Of a stretch of DNA of 37,678 nt, positions 15,950 through 27,027 are shown piece by piece. Numbering within the stretch: the stretch's first letter is position 1; each line of letters starts with the position of its first letter. This stretch comes from Pantoea conspicua. GTDB taxonomy: Bacteria > Pseudomonadota > Gammaproteobacteria > Enterobacterales > Enterobacteriaceae. Below the pieces are notes generated by a model. The model saw nothing but the letters and a program-made list of their open reading frames with translations, had not been told where the DNA came from and made no database searches. Made by a program: the position numbers and the translations under genes. Where the stretch lies: the NCBI RefSeq assembly GCF_002095315.1, contig NZ_MLFN01000043.1:1-37678 (forward strand), read 5' to 3'.

Positions 15950-17403
15950 ATGACCGAAGCGTTTGAGCTGCCTCAGCAATCCGAACAGCCCAGCTGGCTG
16001 GAAGCGCAACTGGTGCCGCAGTGCCAGCGCCACCCAGGACTCAGCGGAATTTATCCGCTTAGCGATGGGCTGGACGCTTTTGCAGCGCGCTATCTGCTGA
16101 TGCAAAAGCAGAGCGCTCGCTCGATATTCAGTACTACATCTGGCAAAACGATCTCTCTGGCCGGTTGCTGTTCAGCGCGATGCTGGAAGCGGCACAGCGC
16201 GGTGTTAAGGTCCGGTTGCTGCTGGACGACAATAATACGCCGGGTCTGGATGAAACGCTGACCCAGCTCAACCGTCACCCCAATATTGCGGTGCGGCTGT
16301 TTAATCCGTTTTCATTTCGCACCTTACGGGCGCTGGGCTATCTGACTGACTTCGCCCGCCTCAACCGCCGTATGCACAATAAAAGTTTCACCGTCGACGG
16401 GGTGACCACCATCGTGGGCGGGCGCAATATCGGCGATGAATACTTCGGCACCGGCAATGAACCGCTGTTTGCCGATCTCGACGTGATGGCCATTGGCCCG
16501 GTGGTTGAGGAAGTCGCGCAGGATTTTGAACGCTACTGGCACAGCCGGCCGGTCTCACCGCTACAGCAGGTACTGGACGATCATGTACAGGTGGAAGATA
16601 ACGTCAGTTTGCCCGCGGAGTGGCGGCATAGCGAGGCGGTGCAGCGCTATCTGCAGCGGCTGGAAAACGCCTCACTGTTGCAGGATCTGGAACAGGGCAG
16701 GCTGACCTGGGCCAGAACCCGCTTGCTGAGTGACGATCCGCGTAAAGGTCTGGGAAAGGCGCGCCCGAAAACCCTGCTGCCGCAGCGCATGCTGGAGGTC
16801 ATTGGGACGCCCCAGCGGCAGTTCGACATTATCTCCGCCTATTTTGTGCCGACCCGCGCTGGCGTGGCGCAGCTGCTGTCGCTGAAACGCAAAGGGGTAA
16901 AAATCGCCATTCTCACCAACTCGCTGGCGGCCAATGATGTGTCGATTGTACATGCCGGCTATGCCAAATGGCGCAAGAAGCTGCTGCGGCACGGCATCGC
17001 CCTGTATGAGCTGAAACCGCAGGCGGCGCTGCAGGATGCCCCACACGATCGCGGCTTAACCGGTAATTCCGGCTCCAGCCTCCATGCCAAAACCTTTTCC
17101 GTCGATCAGCAGACGCTGTTTATCGGCTCGTTCAACTTCGATCCTCGCTCGGCGGTACTTAATACCGAAATGGGACTGGTGATTGAGAGTGAAACGCTGG
17201 CACAGGTTACCCATGAGCGCTTCAGCCAGTCGATGCGCGATCGCGCCTGGACGCTGCGTCTGGATAAGTGGGGGCGGGTAAACTGGCTGGAGTATCCCGG
17301 AGAGGCGCAACAGATGGTGCATAAGCATGAGCCGGGCTGCTCATGGTGGCAGCGGCTGCAGGTGCGGCTGGTGTGGCGCTTGCCGATTGAATGGCTGCTG
17401 TAA
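15950..17403 (+). CDS. clsC: Cardiolipin synthase C (phospholipase D family), single-base frameshift
   Basis: ClsC makes cardiolipin, in E. coli from phosphatidylglycerol and phosphatidylethanolamine, at the inner membrane. Two HKD motifs are visible: 'HNKSFTVDGVTTIVGGRNIGDEYF' and 'LHAKTFSVDQQTLFIGSFNFDPRS'. Family landmarks 'RLLLDDNNTPGLDETL' and 'ISAYFVPTRAGV' are also present. Frame one covers the first 52 or so residues, to LLMQK. After 16107-16109 the correct frame resumes as 'ERSLDIQYYIWQNDLSGRLLFSAML'. One added base restores about 484 residues, close to E. coli ClsC (473). ATG at 15950 suits the AGGGA site better than 15944. As in E. coli, it lies beside opgC, though the usual ymdB is not present. 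Confidence 0.85.
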
Positions 17404-17575
17404 TCTGGACGCCGCGCAGGCTCAGAGTGCATACGCCCTCCGCAAAGATGCAAAACCCGCCGTCCCTGGCCCGCTATGCTTTGCTACTGGCGTATGCTAC
17501 CTTCGCTTTAAGTTTGTGCGCCGTCTTTGGCTAACACCATTCAAGGCCTGCACCCATTAATTGCCTGACCTCGGG

Positions 17576-18700
17576 TTATTTACGTTCAAACTTACCCGAG
17601 AACAGGAAGCGCAACAGTGGAATCCGCAGGTGAATCTCATACAGCAGGAACGCAATCCCGAACACCATTAACAGGCCAAGGAAAAAGCCCAGCGTGTTGT
17701 TTTCGATGCGTGGTGTGACATAAATGCCGTACAGCAGCGTCAGCGGATGGTGCACCAGATAGATAAACAGCGACGCATTCACCAGATACATGATGCGCGG
17801 CGAGTGCGAGTTCAACAGTTTATGCCCAAAGCAGAAGCAAACGTTCAGCATGCATAATCCCATCAGCGTCGAGATCAGCGCATCCAGTTCATACAGCCAG
17901 CCCTCACCACTGCTCAGACGCTGATTAGCGCAGTAGGCAATAAACATCACTACCGCGCCGGCCCACATCAGCGGATTGAAACGGACAAACAGCTGTTTCA
18001 GCGGCTGATGCTTCCACGCCAGCGCCCCCAGCATAAAGAACGGCAGATAGAAGAGCGTCTGCATCACAATGATGCTGAACAGACCATCCATCAGCCAGGC
18101 CGGCTGGAACAGAAAGATCAGGCGGCGGAAGGCACACCACAGCAGCGCCCAGGCCAGGACGCCCGCGGCCAGCGAGCTCCAGCCGACCCGGTTGTAATCA
18201 AGGGTGCGGTGTTGATCGCGTAACCAGCGAAAGGTCAACATGCCCAGCGTGGTTAACATCACCAGCACCACCAGAAACCACAGGTGCGAAATCAGCTCCC
18301 ACATCAGGTTATTGAATTTCTGATAGGGCGTGAAGCGCGGCCAGTCGGCCAGCTTGGCGGTCCAGTTTTTCAGCATAAAAAACTGCGGCAGGGTAATCAG
18401 CGGAATGGCGGTCAGTAGCGGGATGCCGACACGCTCCAGCCGCACTTTAAGAAAGCGTTTCGGCTGATAGCGCAGGTAAAGCATGTAGGAGAAATAACCC
18501 GAAATGACGAAAAACACCTGCATACGAAACGCATGAATGAAATCATTCAGTAACGTCAGCCACAGTGAGGCCTCGTTGCTGTTAACCGCCCATTTCTGCG
18601 TGGAGTAAATGAGGGAAACGTGAAACGGCACCCCCAGTAACATCAGATACGCCCGGATAGAGTCGAGGAAGTATTCACGTTCAGGTTTTGCTGTACTCAT
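17576..18700 (-). CDS. opgC: Glucans biosynthesis protein C (succinyl transfer)
   Basis: The 374-residue product is an acyltransferase-3 membrane protein with about ten spans. It starts '[27 protein letters not shown]' and includes '[39 protein letters not shown]' and '[17 protein letters not shown]'. OpgC (MdoC) adds succinyl groups to osmoregulated periplasmic glucans. E. coli OpgC is 385 residues. It is transcribed away from opgGH, as in E. coli, across a 238-bp shared promoter region. Confidence 0.93.
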   Translation of the reverse strand: MSTAKPEREYFLDSIRAYLMLLGVPFHVSLIYSTQKWAVNSNEASLWLTLLNDFIHAFRMQVFFVISGYFSYMLYLRYQPKRFLKVRLERVGIPLLTAIPLITLPQFFMLKNWTAKLADWPRFTPYQKFNNLMWELISHLWFLVVLVMLTTLGMLTFRWLRDQHRTLDYNRVGWSSLAAGVLAWALLWCAFRRLIFLFQPAWLMDGLFSIIVMQTLFYLPFFMLGALAWKHQPLKQLFVRFNPLMWAGAVVMFIAYCANQRLSSGEGWLYELDALISTLMGLCMLNVCFCFGHKLLNSHSPRIMYLVNASLFIYLVHHPLTLLYGIYVTPRIENNTLGFFLGLLMVFGIAFLLYEIHLRIPLLRFLFSGKFERK

Positions 18701-18938
18701 AAAGTTCCAGTTCGTTAGTACGTTTGACCGGTTTCACCCTGAAACCGGATTATGCTCGGGCGAAATTCTACCTGCGATAAACAAGGTATACTATCAGTAG
18801 AATCCTTAGTGTTTAATTGTCTTAAAAGCGGATCTTTGCCTGACGAAATGCGGGAACAATGTTGCGCATAAGCTGTCGGAAAACCGAATAATCCTTTAAG
18901 ATAAGCGGGTTTGATTTAAGCACACGAAAGGGGGGGAT

Positions 18939-20504
18939 GTGCTGACTAAAGAAAAAAATAAAGCCGGACTGATGAAGGTACGCTGGATGGGTGCTGCAGT
19001 TCTGCTGGCGTTATACGCCAATAACAGTTGGGCGTTTAACATCGATGATGTTGCCAGACAAGCCAAAGCGTTGGCAGGGAAAAGCTTCGAAGCGCCTAAA
19101 AGCAATTTACCCTCTCAATTTCGTGAAATGAAATTTGCTGATTACCAGCAGATCCAGTTTAACCACGATAAAGCGTATTGGGGCAAGCTGCGCACGCCGT
19201 TCAAGCTGGAATTTTACCATCAGGGCATGTATTTCGATACCCCGGTACAAATTAACGAAGTGACCGCTAACGCGGTGCGTGAAATCAAATACAGCCCCGA
19301 TTATTTTAATTTCGGCAATGTAAAACATGACGCTGACGCGGTGAAAAACCTCGGATTCGCCGGTTTCAAAGTACTCTACCCGTTAAACAGCAAGGGTAAA
19401 GATGATGAGATCGCCAGCTTCCTGGGTGCCAGCTATTTCCGGGTGATCGGCGCCGGTCAGGTTTATGGCCTGTCAGCCCGTGGCCTGGCGATTGATACTG
19501 CCCTGCCATCCGGTGAAGAGTTCCCGCGTTTCAAAGAGTTCTGGATTGAACGTCCGAAACCGCAGGATAAACAACTGGTGATCTATGCACTGCTCGATTC
19601 GCCACGCGCGGCGGGTGCCTACCGCTTTGTGCTGCGTCCGGGTCAGGCATCGACCGTTGATGTGCAGTCGAAAGTCTATCTGCGCGACAACGTTGGCAAG
19701 CTGGGTATCGCTCCGCTGACCAGTATGTTCCTGTTTGGCCAGAATCAGCCATCAAACGTGAACAACTTCCGTCCGGCGTTGCATGATTCAGACGGTCTTT
19801 CGATTCACAGCGGCAACGGTGAATGGATCTGGCGTCCGCTGAATAACCCGCGTCATCTGGCAGTGAGCACCTATACCATTGAGAGCCCGAAGGGCTTTGG
19901 TCTGCTGCAGCGTGGGCGTGACTTCAGCAACTATCAGGATCTTGATGACCGCTACGACCTGCGCCCAAGCGGCTGGGTTGAGCCATTAGGCGACTGGGGT
20001 AAAGGCCGCGTCGAGCTGGTCGAGATCCCAACGGCTGATGAAACCAATGACAACATCGTTGCCTTCTGGACACCGGAGACGCTGCCGGAGCCGGGCAAAG
20101 AGATGAACTTCAAATATCGCCTGCACTTCTCACGTGATGAAAATCAACTGCACTCCGACGATACCGCCTGGGTGAAGAATACTCTGCGTTCTGCAGGAGA
20201 CGTGAAGCAGTCAAATCTGGTGCGTCAGCCAGATGGCACCGTGGCTTTCACCATCGACTTCGTGGGTAAAGACATGAGCAAGATGGCGGAAAACAGTCAG
20301 GTGGCACCGCAGGTCAGCGTGGGTAAAAACGCCGATGTGGTGGAGCAGAGCGTACGTTATAACCCGGTCACTAAAGGCTGGCGTCTGGTGTTGCGTCTGC
20401 GTGTGAAAGACAACAAGCAGCCCACCGAAATGCGTGCGGCGCTGGTTAGCGGCGACAAGACATTGACGGAAACCTGGAGCTATCAGTTACCTGCCAATGA
20501 ATAA
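18939..20504 (+). CDS. opgG: Glucans biosynthesis protein G (periplasmic)
   Basis: OpgG acts in the periplasm on the glucan backbone made by OpgH. The product (521 residues) matches E. coli MdoG across its length, including '[25 protein letters not shown]', '[40 protein letters not shown]' and the end '[11 protein letters not shown]'. A signal peptide ends near SWA, about residue 32. GTG 18939 is chosen because a very strong G-rich site (AAAGGGGGGG) stands directly upstream. ATG 18972 is the alternative and is nearer the E. coli start. It overlaps opgH by eight bases. Confidence 0.95.
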   Translation: MLTKEKNKAGLMKVRWMGAAVLLALYANNSWAFNIDDVARQAKALAGKSFEAPKSNLPSQFREMKFADYQQIQFNHDKAYWGKLRTPFKLEFYHQGMYFDTPVQINEVTANAVREIKYSPDYFNFGNVKHDADAVKNLGFAGFKVLYPLNSKGKDDEIASFLGASYFRVIGAGQVYGLSARGLAIDTALPSGEEFPRFKEFWIERPKPQDKQLVIYALLDSPRAAGAYRFVLRPGQASTVDVQSKVYLRDNVGKLGIAPLTSMFLFGQNQPSNVNNFRPALHDSDGLSIHSGNGEWIWRPLNNPRHLAVSTYTIESPKGFGLLQRGRDFSNYQDLDDRYDLRPSGWVEPLGDWGKGRVELVEIPTADETNDNIVAFWTPETLPEPGKEMNFKYRLHFSRDENQLHSDDTAWVKNTLRSAGDVKQSNLVRQPDGTVAFTIDFVGKDMSKMAENSQVAPQVSVGKNADVVEQSVRYNPVTKGWRLVLRLRVKDNKQPTEMRAALVSGDKTLTETWSYQLPANE

Positions 20505-23049
20505 ATCGACTTTTACACCTCAACGTTACGTGGAATCCCTGCCGCTGGATGCGGCCGGGAAAGCCCGTCTCAGCGCCTCGTTGCAGAACGCCGGGGCGTT
20601 TCATTTCATTCATGATGCGCTGGGCAAGGATGTGGCCGCCAGCGATCGTCCCGATGATGCACCGTTAAAATCGGTTTCTTCGCGAGTCGAAATGGCCTGG
20701 CCCGATTCGCTCGCCAACGGTCAGCAACTGGGTAAAGATGACCTGGATCGCACCACGCTGAAGGCGATGCCAAAGGTCAGACGTTCACTGATGTTCCCGG
20801 AAGCCTGGCGGACCAACCCGGTGGTGCGCGCCTGGGACTCGCTGCGTGGACATAAATCGGTGCCGCGTTACGCCAACGCAGAAGAGCAGCGTGCCGAAGA
20901 GAAATGGCGTCATGTCGGATCGATTCGCCGTTATATTCTGCTGATTCTGACCATCATGCAAACCGTGGTCGCCACCTGGTATATGAAGACCATTCTGCCA
21001 TATCAGGGCTGGACGCTGCTGGATCCGATGGAGATGATCAATCAGAACTGGCAGCAGTCGGTGATGCAGATTCTGCCGTATGTGCTGCAGACCGGCATCC
21101 TGTTCCTGTTCGCTATCCTGTTCTGTTGGGTCTCTGCCGGTTTCTGGACCGCGCTGATGGGTTTCCTGCAGCTATTGATTGGCCGCGATAAGTACAGCAT
21201 CTCCTGGTCAACCGTGGGGGATGAACCGCTCAATCCAGAGCACCGTACCGCGCTGATCATGCCGATCTGTAATGAAGATGTTGAACGTGTTTATGCAGGC
21301 CTGCGTGCTACCTGGGAATCGGTGGTGCGGACCGGCAACGCTGAGCATTTCGACGTCTATATTCTCAGCGACAGTTACGACGCCGATATTGCCATCGCCG
21401 AACAGAAAGCCTGGATGGAGCTGGTGCGTGACGTAGGCGGTGCGGGCAAGATTTTCTATCGCCGCCGCCGTCGTCGTGTGAAGCGTAAAAGCGGCAACAT
21501 CGATGACTTCTGCCGTCGCTGGGGCAGTAACTACAGCTACATGGTGGTGCTGGACGCCGACAGCGTAATGAGCGGTGAGTGTCTGACCGGTCTGGTACGC
21601 ATGATGGAAGCCAACCCGAACGCTGGTATTATTCAGTCATCGCCGAAAGCGTCCGGTATGGACACGCTGTACGCGCGTTGTCAGCAGTTTGCGACCCGCG
21701 TTTACGGTCCACTGTTTACCGCCGGCTTGCATTTCTGGCAGCTGGGAGAATCCCACTACTGGGGCCACAATGCGATTATCCGGGTGAAACCCTTTATTGA
21801 GCACTGTGCGCTGGCGCCGTTACCGGGCGAAGGCTCCTTTGCCGGATCGATTCTGTCACATGACTTTGTTGAAGCTGCGCTGATGCGTCGTGCTGGCTGG
21901 GGCGTCTGGATCGCCTACGATCTGCCGGGCTCGTATGAAGAGTTGCCACCGAACCTGCTGGATGAGCTGAAGCGTGACCGTCGCTGGTGTCACGGTAACC
22001 TGATGAACTTCCGCCTGTTCCTGGTCAAAGGGATGCACCCGGTTCACCGTGCGGTGTTCCTGACTGGCGTGATGTCCTATCTGTCAGCTCCGTTGTGGTT
22101 TATGTTCCTGGCGCTCTCTACTGCCTTGCAGGTGGTACATACGCTGATGGAGCCGACCTACTTCCTGCAACCGCGCCAGCTGTTCCCGGTGTGGCCGCAG
22201 TGGCGTCCTGAACTGGCGATAGCGTTGTTCTCGACCACGCTGATACTGCTGTTCCTGCCGAAGCTGCTGAGCGTGGTATTGATCTGGTGTAAGGGCGCAA
22301 AATCTTACGGCGGTGCAATACGTCTGTTCATCTCGCTGATGCTGGAAATGCTGTTCTCGGTGCTGCTGGCACCGGTGCGTATGCTGTTCCACACCGTGTT
22401 CGTGGTCAGCGCCTTCCTCGGCTGGGAAGTGGTATGGAATTCACCGCAGCGTGACGATGACGCCACCCCGTGGAGCGAGGCGTTTAAACGTCACGGTTCG
22501 CAGATGGCGCTGGGTCTGGTGTGGGCGATCGGCATGGGCCTGCTGGATCTCAACTTCCTGTGGTGGTTGTCGCCGATTGTTTTCTCGCTGATTCTGTCGC
22601 CGTTTGTGTCGGTGATGTCGAGCCGGGCAACCATCGGCATCCGGAGCAAGAAAGCCCGACTGTTCCTGATTCCGGAAGAGTATGAGCCGCCGAAAGAGCT
22701 GGTGGATACCGATCGTTATCTGCAACTTAACCGTGAGCGGGCGCTGGAAAACGGCTTTATGCACGCGCTGTTCAATCCGGCGTTTAACGCGCTGGCCACG
22801 GCGCTGGCGACGTCACGGCATAAGCAGAGCCAGTTGCTTGACTATGCCCGCGATCGCCGCGTTGATCAGGCGCTGAGCGATGCGCCTGATAAACTGAATC
22901 GTGAACAGCGTTTACAGCTTATCAGTGATCCGGTAGTGCTGGCGCGCGTGCATACCCGGTTGTGGGAGAATGGTGAGAAATATCATCAGTGGGTGGAGAG
23001 TTATCAAAAACTCACCCTCAACCCCAACGCGCTGGTGAAAAACCCGTAA
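20497..23049 (+). CDS. opgH: Glucans biosynthesis glucosyltransferase H
   Basis: OpgH is the inner-membrane GT2 glucosyltransferase that polymerises beta-1,2-glucan from UDP-glucose and passes it to the periplasm. The 850-residue protein has membrane spans near residues 145-165 and 190-235, and several between 510 and 715. The central catalytic domain has '[14 protein letters not shown]', Asp353-Ala-Asp355 ('[11 protein letters not shown]'), '[16 protein letters not shown]' and 'RRWCHGN' near 495-500. E. coli OpgH is 847 residues. In E. coli it also links UDP-glucose level to cell size via FtsZ. Confidence 0.96.
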   Translation: MNKSTFTPQRYVESLPLDAAGKARLSASLQNAGAFHFIHDALGKDVAASDRPDDAPLKSVSSRVEMAWPDSLANGQQLGKDDLDRTTLKAMPKVRRSLMFPEAWRTNPVVRAWDSLRGHKSVPRYANAEEQRAEEKWRHVGSIRRYILLILTIMQTVVATWYMKTILPYQGWTLLDPMEMINQNWQQSVMQILPYVLQTGILFLFAILFCWVSAGFWTALMGFLQLLIGRDKYSISWSTVGDEPLNPEHRTALIMPICNEDVERVYAGLRATWESVVRTGNAEHFDVYILSDSYDADIAIAEQKAWMELVRDVGGAGKIFYRRRRRRVKRKSGNIDDFCRRWGSNYSYMVVLDADSVMSGECLTGLVRMMEANPNAGIIQSSPKASGMDTLYARCQQFATRVYGPLFTAGLHFWQLGESHYWGHNAIIRVKPFIEHCALAPLPGEGSFAGSILSHDFVEAALMRRAGWGVWIAYDLPGSYEELPPNLLDELKRDRRWCHGNLMNFRLFLVKGMHPVHRAVFLTGVMSYLSAPLWFMFLALSTALQVVHTLMEPTYFLQPRQLFPVWPQWRPELAIALFSTTLILLFLPKLLSVVLIWCKGAKSYGGAIRLFISLMLEMLFSVLLAPVRMLFHTVFVVSAFLGWEVVWNSPQRDDDATPWSEAFKRHGSQMALGLVWAIGMGLLDLNFLWWLSPIVFSLILSPFVSVMSSRATIGIRSKKARLFLIPEEYEPPKELVDTDRYLQLNRERALENGFMHALFNPAFNALATALATSRHKQSQLLDYARDRRVDQALSDAPDKLNREQRLQLISDPVVLARVHTRLWENGEKYHQWVESYQKLTLNPNALVKNP

Positions 23050-23053
23050 ACTG

Positions 23054-23082
23054 AAAAAGCGGCAGTGATGCCGCTTTTTTTT
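23054..23082 (+). terminator. Terminator of opgGH
   Basis: AAAAAGCGGCA, a four-base loop, then TGCCGC and eight T residues, five bases after the opgH stop. A classical strong intrinsic terminator. Confidence 0.92.
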
Positions 23083-23205
23083 GCAGGTTATTCAGGTTCA
23101 GCACAGGAGGTTGAGGTTGTGCGCTCCTTCAGGCAGCGAGGAATCTGGTGATGATGGTGCGTAGCGCATGATAACGAAAATGGCTGTTAAGGGTAGGGAA
23201 CAGGG

Positions 23206-23445
23206 GTGAAACGGGGTTTGAAAACGAGTCTGTTAATGATGGCAGTGCTCTGTCTGAGCGGATGCGGCAGTATTATCAGCCGTACCGTGCCCGGTCAGGG
23301 GCACGGTAACCAATATTATCCTGGCGTACAGTGGGATGTGCGTGACGGCGCCTGGCGTGTATTAACGATTCTCGACCTGCCGCTGTCTCTGGTGGTTGAC
23401 ACCCTGCTGTTACCGGTTGACGCCAGCCACGGTCCTTACGAATAA
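23206..23445 (+). CDS. yceK: YceK/YidQ-family (DUF1375) lipoprotein
   Basis: The 79-residue lipoprotein has a signal peptide with lipobox LSGC (Cys20), then 'SIISRTVPGQGHGNQYYPGVQWDVRDG', 'LTILDLPLSLVVDTLLLPVD', typical of DUF1375 proteins. The start is GTG 23206 with CAGGG before it. It sits after opgH as in E. coli. It ends inside the 3' end of msyB on the other strand, overlapping by ten bases. Function is unknown. Confidence 0.88.
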   Translation: MKRGLKTSLLMMAVLCLSGCGSIISRTVPGQGHGNQYYPGVQWDVRDGAWRVLTILDLPLSLVVDTLLLPVDASHGPYE

Positions 23446-23837
23446 CCCCGATCGGAGTCGCTGTTGTCATCTTCCCACTCTTGCGCAGCGGCTTCACCCT
23501 CTTCGGTATCCAGCGGAGGTTCCAGCTGGAACTCGCCATCGTCCCACTCATGCAGCGTATTTTCCGCTAACCACTCCTGACGCAGTTCAACTTCATCAAA
23601 GTCAGCATCGAAAATCGCCTGTGCGGCTTCTCCGCTGCGGATCGGCAGACATTCGCCCGCATCGCCTTCCTCAGCCAGAAACTCAGCCTGCCACATGATA
23701 TCGCCATCCTGCATCACATATTTCTGCAGACCAAACTGACTGACCGACGCATCCCCTTCATCAAGTTCAGGGTGGTTAGCGAGAAACTCTTCACGTGCAG
23801 CATCAATCGCTTCCTCTAAAGTACTGTACATGCTCAT
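23436..23837 (-). CDS. msyB: Acidic protein MsyB
   Basis: The 133-residue very acidic protein matches E. coli MsyB: 'MYSTLEEAIDAAREEFLANHPEL', 'QKYVMQDGDIMWQAEFLAEEGDAGECLPI', 'RQEWLAENTLHEWDDGEFQLEPPLDTEEG'. It was found in E. coli as a multicopy suppressor of secY and secA mutants and may act like a chaperone. Genes yceK and msyB are convergent with overlapping tails. In E. coli, mdtG follows; here a different small gene does. Confidence 0.93.
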   Translation of the reverse strand: MSMYSTLEEAIDAAREEFLANHPELDEGDASVSQFGLQKYVMQDGDIMWQAEFLAEEGDAGECLPIRSGEAAQAIFDADFDEVELRQEWLAENTLHEWDDGEFQLEPPLDTEEGEAAAQEWEDDNSDSDRGYS

Positions 23838-23918
23838 CGCTCTACTCCTTGACTGGTTGATTTGATTTCAGTGAAGAATAGACGAAATTCGACGGAGGGA
23901 AAGGGCGGGAGAGTTTGA

Positions 23919-23947
23919 TCGGCGGGAAATAAGGCATTTCCCGCCGA
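23919..23947. terminator. Stem-loop after the small Cys-rich gene
   Basis: A perfect 12-bp inverted repeat (TCGGCGGGAAAT / ATTTCCCGCCGA, five-base loop) lies seven bases beyond the stop of the minus-strand gene at 23954. There is no U-run, so efficiency is uncertain. Confidence 0.55.
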
Positions 23948-23953
23948 ACAGGG

Positions 23954-24220
23954 TCAGGTCACTTTTTGTGGGAAATGCAGCACTGGTCGGACAGATTCAT
24001 GGATCACCGGTGCGGAGTAACGGATACAGCATTTGATGCAGGGCTTAACTTTTTTAAAGTTAATACGTGCGATCGATAACGCCTGACTCAAATTATAAAG
24101 GGTACCAATAAATATCATGTCCTCTTTATCGGGCATCCGTCGACATCCCTGACGATGAAGCGCATGATAATTGTCCTGATCGGTGCTGATTGTCACATAA
24201 TAATAGAGGCCTTTATTCAT
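23954..24220 (-). CDS. Small protein of the HxxxC...CxxC type, 88 aa
   Basis: ATG at 24220 has AGGA nine bases upstream; the in-frame ATG at 24256 is less likely. The sequence has 'YYYVTISTDQDNYHALHRQGCRRMPDKEDMIFIGTLYNLSQALSIARINFKKVKPCIKCC'. This is the pattern of a small widespread family in which a His-x(3)-Cys and a later Cys-x(2)-Cys surround 'P---LG---N--EA---A', perhaps binding a metal. Function is unknown. It occupies the place of mdtG in E. coli. The surroundings are AT-rich, suggesting acquisition or local divergence. Confidence 0.55.
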   Translation of the reverse strand: MNKGLYYYVTISTDQDNYHALHRQGCRRMPDKEDMIFIGTLYNLSQALSIARINFKKVKPCIKCCIRYSAPVIHESVRPVLHFPQKVT

Positions 24221-24761
24221 CTTATAAGTCCTGCTAAGAGTTTTGCTGTGGGTCATGTTTTTTTATGTTTTTTACGAGTGCAGTTAAGTACCTAACTGTC
24301 AAAACAGAAATTAACGATAACCTGACACTTATTCAAATGCCATAACGGTCTATCAGCATGTTTAATATTTGTAAAATGGAATATGCCAGACAATTAAGAG
24401 GCAATCCCTTGTAAATTAAGTTAATTTTATTGGATTAATAAGCCGCGGGAAATGATTAAGCCGGGCTAAATAGGAATAGGCCTGGCGTTTAAATGAATTA
24501 GCACCGCAGATAAATATATCCCACTGCTGAAAAATTAATTAATCAGCACGGTAACAGGGCGCCAGGTCAGATAACCGGCTCTTTAATGGTTAATTACGTT
24601 AATTATATAGCGTAATGCCGAGGTTTATTTTAGCGGCTGTTGATTTATGAATGGCCCACTCATCGGGCAGCGGATGACGGGCGGTGGCGACAGACTGTTT
24701 TAGCTGCAACAGGAGAGATCGGCGCTGAACGACATACCCGCCGCCGTTCAGCGTCGAACAG
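24221..24761. other. AT-rich intergenic region
   Basis: About 540 bp with no supported gene, noticeably richer in A and T than the neighbours (many TTAAT/ATTAA tracts between 24400 and 24600). E. coli has mdtG here. Promoters for the flanking minus-strand gene may lie at its left edge; nothing else was found apart from the inverted repeat near 24723. Confidence 0.5.
24723..24753. terminator. Possible lpxL terminator hairpin
   Basis: A 9-bp inverted repeat (CGCTGAACG / CGTTCAGCG, 13-base loop) just after the lpxL stop. It lacks a U-tract, so it may be only a 3' stabilising hairpin. Confidence 0.35.
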
Positions 24762-25685
24762 TTAATAACGTGAGGGTTCGCCCTGCGGACGAGTCTTAAA
24801 GCGGCGATGCAGCCACATATACTGTTCAGGTGCCAGTAAAACCCCTTCTTCAACCACCTTGTTCATCCGTGCGGCGGTGATTTCTTCGCTTTCAAGCGTA
24901 AAACTGTCGCTGATGTCAGGCAAAATCATCAGTTCGTAACCGCGTCCTCCGGGCAGGCGGCGCGGCACAAAGGGGATCACTGCCGGTTTACCCATGCGGA
25001 TCAACAGATGAGTTCCCACTGTGGTCGCCGCCTTCTCAACGCCAAAAAACGGCACAAATACACTGCTGCGAGGACCGTAATCGTGATCGGGCGCGTACCA
25101 GATAATATCGCCACGCTTCAGCGCGCGAATCATCCCTTTGAGATCTTTACGGTCGAGCATACTTTTATTGGAACGCATCCGGCCATTTACCTGCAGCCAG
25201 TCAATCAGCTTATTATCATTGGGACGGTAGACGCCGATGCCGGGGTTATGAATGCCAAACATCCGCGCGCCAATCTCCAGTGTCAGAAAGTGCATACCGA
25301 TAAGCAGTACGCCGCGCTGACTGTCGTGCGCCTGTTTAATGTGCTCTAAACCCGACGGCGTATGCCATTTGTTGATGCGCCAGTCAGGCCAGAACCAGGC
25401 CATCCCGGTTTCAATCAGGCCCATACCCACCGACTCAAAGTTGTGCTTAACCATCGCTTCACGTTCATTGACCGGCATATCCGGAAAACTCAGTTCCAGA
25501 TTACGCCGCGCAATATTGACGCGGCGTTTCATAAAACGCATACCAATACGACCCACATTGCAGCCGAGAACATAGAGCAGGGGATATGGAAGTAGCACCA
25601 AAAGATAAAGGAAGATGACCCCCAGCCAGGTTAACCAATAGCGGGGGTGCAGCAGTTCTCGTGAAAATTGAGGCAACTGGGTCAT
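24762..25685 (-). CDS. lpxL: Lauroyl-Kdo2-lipid IVA acyltransferase
   Basis: LpxL transfers laurate from acyl-ACP to Kdo2-lipid IVA in lipid A synthesis at the inner membrane. The 307-residue protein matches E. coli LpxL (306): '[12 protein letters not shown]' membrane anchor near 20-38, the HX4E catalytic motif His132/Glu137 (GMHFLTLE), '[15 protein letters not shown]', '[40 protein letters not shown]' and '[23 protein letters not shown]'. ATG 25685 (MTQLPQFS) is chosen by alignment with E. coli; the longer frame has no support. Confidence 0.96.
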   Translation of the reverse strand: MTQLPQFSRELLHPRYWLTWLGVIFLYLLVLLPYPLLYVLGCNVGRIGMRFMKRRVNIARRNLELSFPDMPVNEREAMVKHNFESVGMGLIETGMAWFWPDWRINKWHTPSGLEHIKQAHDSQRGVLLIGMHFLTLEIGARMFGIHNPGIGVYRPNDNKLIDWLQVNGRMRSNKSMLDRKDLKGMIRALKRGDIIWYAPDHDYGPRSSVFVPFFGVEKAATTVGTHLLIRMGKPAVIPFVPRRLPGGRGYELMILPDISDSFTLESEEITAARMNKVVEEGVLLAPEQYMWLHRRFKTRPQGEPSRY

Positions 25686-25938
25686 GTGAAAGAATATTTT
25701 CCTGCGTCGCGCACCGTTCGGTGCTGATATCTCGTTGATTTTCACTATTGTGCCAGCTTTTGTCGCTGGCTTAAATATAGCTGTCACAGCCAGTGCGCGG
25801 TCCGGATGATATAAGCGATCCGGCAGTGCGGAAAAATAGCCAGTAAAAACGCGATTTTGCGGCTGCCCTTTGCATCGTGATGAAATCAGGTATCATGTGC
25901 GCGCTAAATTTCTATTATTGATAACAGGAAAGAACACC

Positions 25939-26987
25939 ATGCCAGTGTTACATAACCTCGTTTCCAATAAAGAGCTGAAGGCGCGCATGCTGGCGGAAAC
26001 CGAGCCGCGCACCACTGTCTCTTTTTATAAGTACTTCCAGATTGCCGATCCCAAAGCCTTCCGTGATCAACTCTACCAGGGGCTGACTGCATTCAAGGTG
26101 TTTGGTCGCGTCTATGTTGCGCATGAGGGAATTAACGCGCAAATCAGCGTTCCTGCCAGCCAGTATGACAAGATGAAGGCATGGCTGTACGGCTTTGATC
26201 CGGCGCTGAATAATCTGCGGATGAACATTGCGCTGGATGACGATGGTAAATCTTTCTGGGTGCTGCGCCTGAAAGTTCGCGATCGGATTGTGGCGGACGG
26301 TATCGCTGATGGCACGTTCGACGCGAGCGATGTGGGTCAATACCTTAAAGCCGCCGAAGTGAATGCCATGCTGGACGATCCGGAGGCGGTCTTCGTCGAT
26401 ATGCGTAACCACTACGAATATGAAGTGGGACGTTTCGATAACGCCCTGGAAGTCCCTGCCGACACCTTCCGTGACCAGCTGCCGATGGCGGTTGATATGC
26501 TGCAGGATAAGAAAGATAAAAAGATTGTTATGTACTGCACCGGTGGGATTCGCTGCGAGAAAGCCAGCGCCTGGATGCGTCATAACGGTTTTGAAGATGT
26601 CTATCACGTTGAAGGTGGCATCATTGAATATGCCCGCCGCGCCCGTGAACAAGGCTTACCGGTACGATTCAAAGGCAAGAACTTTGTCTTTGATGAGCGG
26701 ATGGGCGAGCGTATTTCTGATGATGTGCTGTCGAACTGCCACCAGTGCGGTGAGCCGTGCGATACCCACGTTACTGCGTTAATGATGGCTGCCATCTGCT
26801 GTTTATCCAGTGTAAAAGCTGCGCAGAGAAGTTTGAAAACTGTTGTAGCCCGCTGTGTCAGGAAGAGGCGAAACTGTCGCCAGAAGAGCAGCGCGCCCGA
26901 CGTGCCGGACGTGAAAATGGCAATAAGATCTTTAACAAGTCGCGTGGCCTGTTAAACATGACCATTCCGTCGCCGGTTAAAAAATAA
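25939..26987 (+). CDS. trhO: tRNA uridine(34) hydroxylase (rhodanese family), single-base frameshift
   Basis: TrhO (YceA) hydroxylates U34 in certain tRNAs, giving ho5U. The N-terminal ferredoxin-like part ('[23 protein letters not shown]') and rhodanese domain with Cys200 in '[22 protein letters not shown]' are intact. The frame breaks near 26771-26776. The correct frame then resumes with '[24 protein letters not shown]' and '[17 protein letters not shown]', the conserved Cys-rich C-terminus. One added A gives 349 residues; E. coli has 350. ATG 25939 follows ACAGGAAAG. It is divergent from lpxL, as in E. coli. Confidence 0.88.
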
Positions 26988-26992
26988 GTGAT

Positions 26993-27019
26993 ACCGCCTG
27001 AAGCCCGGCTTCAGGCGGT
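26993..27019. terminator. Bidirectional terminator between trhO and yceI
   Basis: A perfect 12-bp stem (ACCGCCTGAAGC / GCTTCAGGCGGT) with a three-base loop lies between the convergent stops of trhO and yceI. Its minus-strand side runs into ATCACTTATTTTT. Confidence 0.85.
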
Positions 27020-27027
27020 TTAGCCGT

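Noticed and set aside
15944..16261. Separate 105-residue gene before clsC
   Set aside because: The first 52 residues are the ClsC N-terminus; the remainder is out-of-frame translation after the deletion.
18929..18936. Run of seven G before opgG as a phase-variation tract
   Set aside because: It lies in the ribosome site, not in the coding frame, and opgG is not a known phase-variable gene; a strong Shine-Dalgarno is the simpler reading.
24599..24853. 84-codon minus-strand frame overlapping the end of lpxL
   Set aside because: Its first part is lpxL in another frame, and the remainder lies in AT-rich intergenic DNA without a ribosome site.
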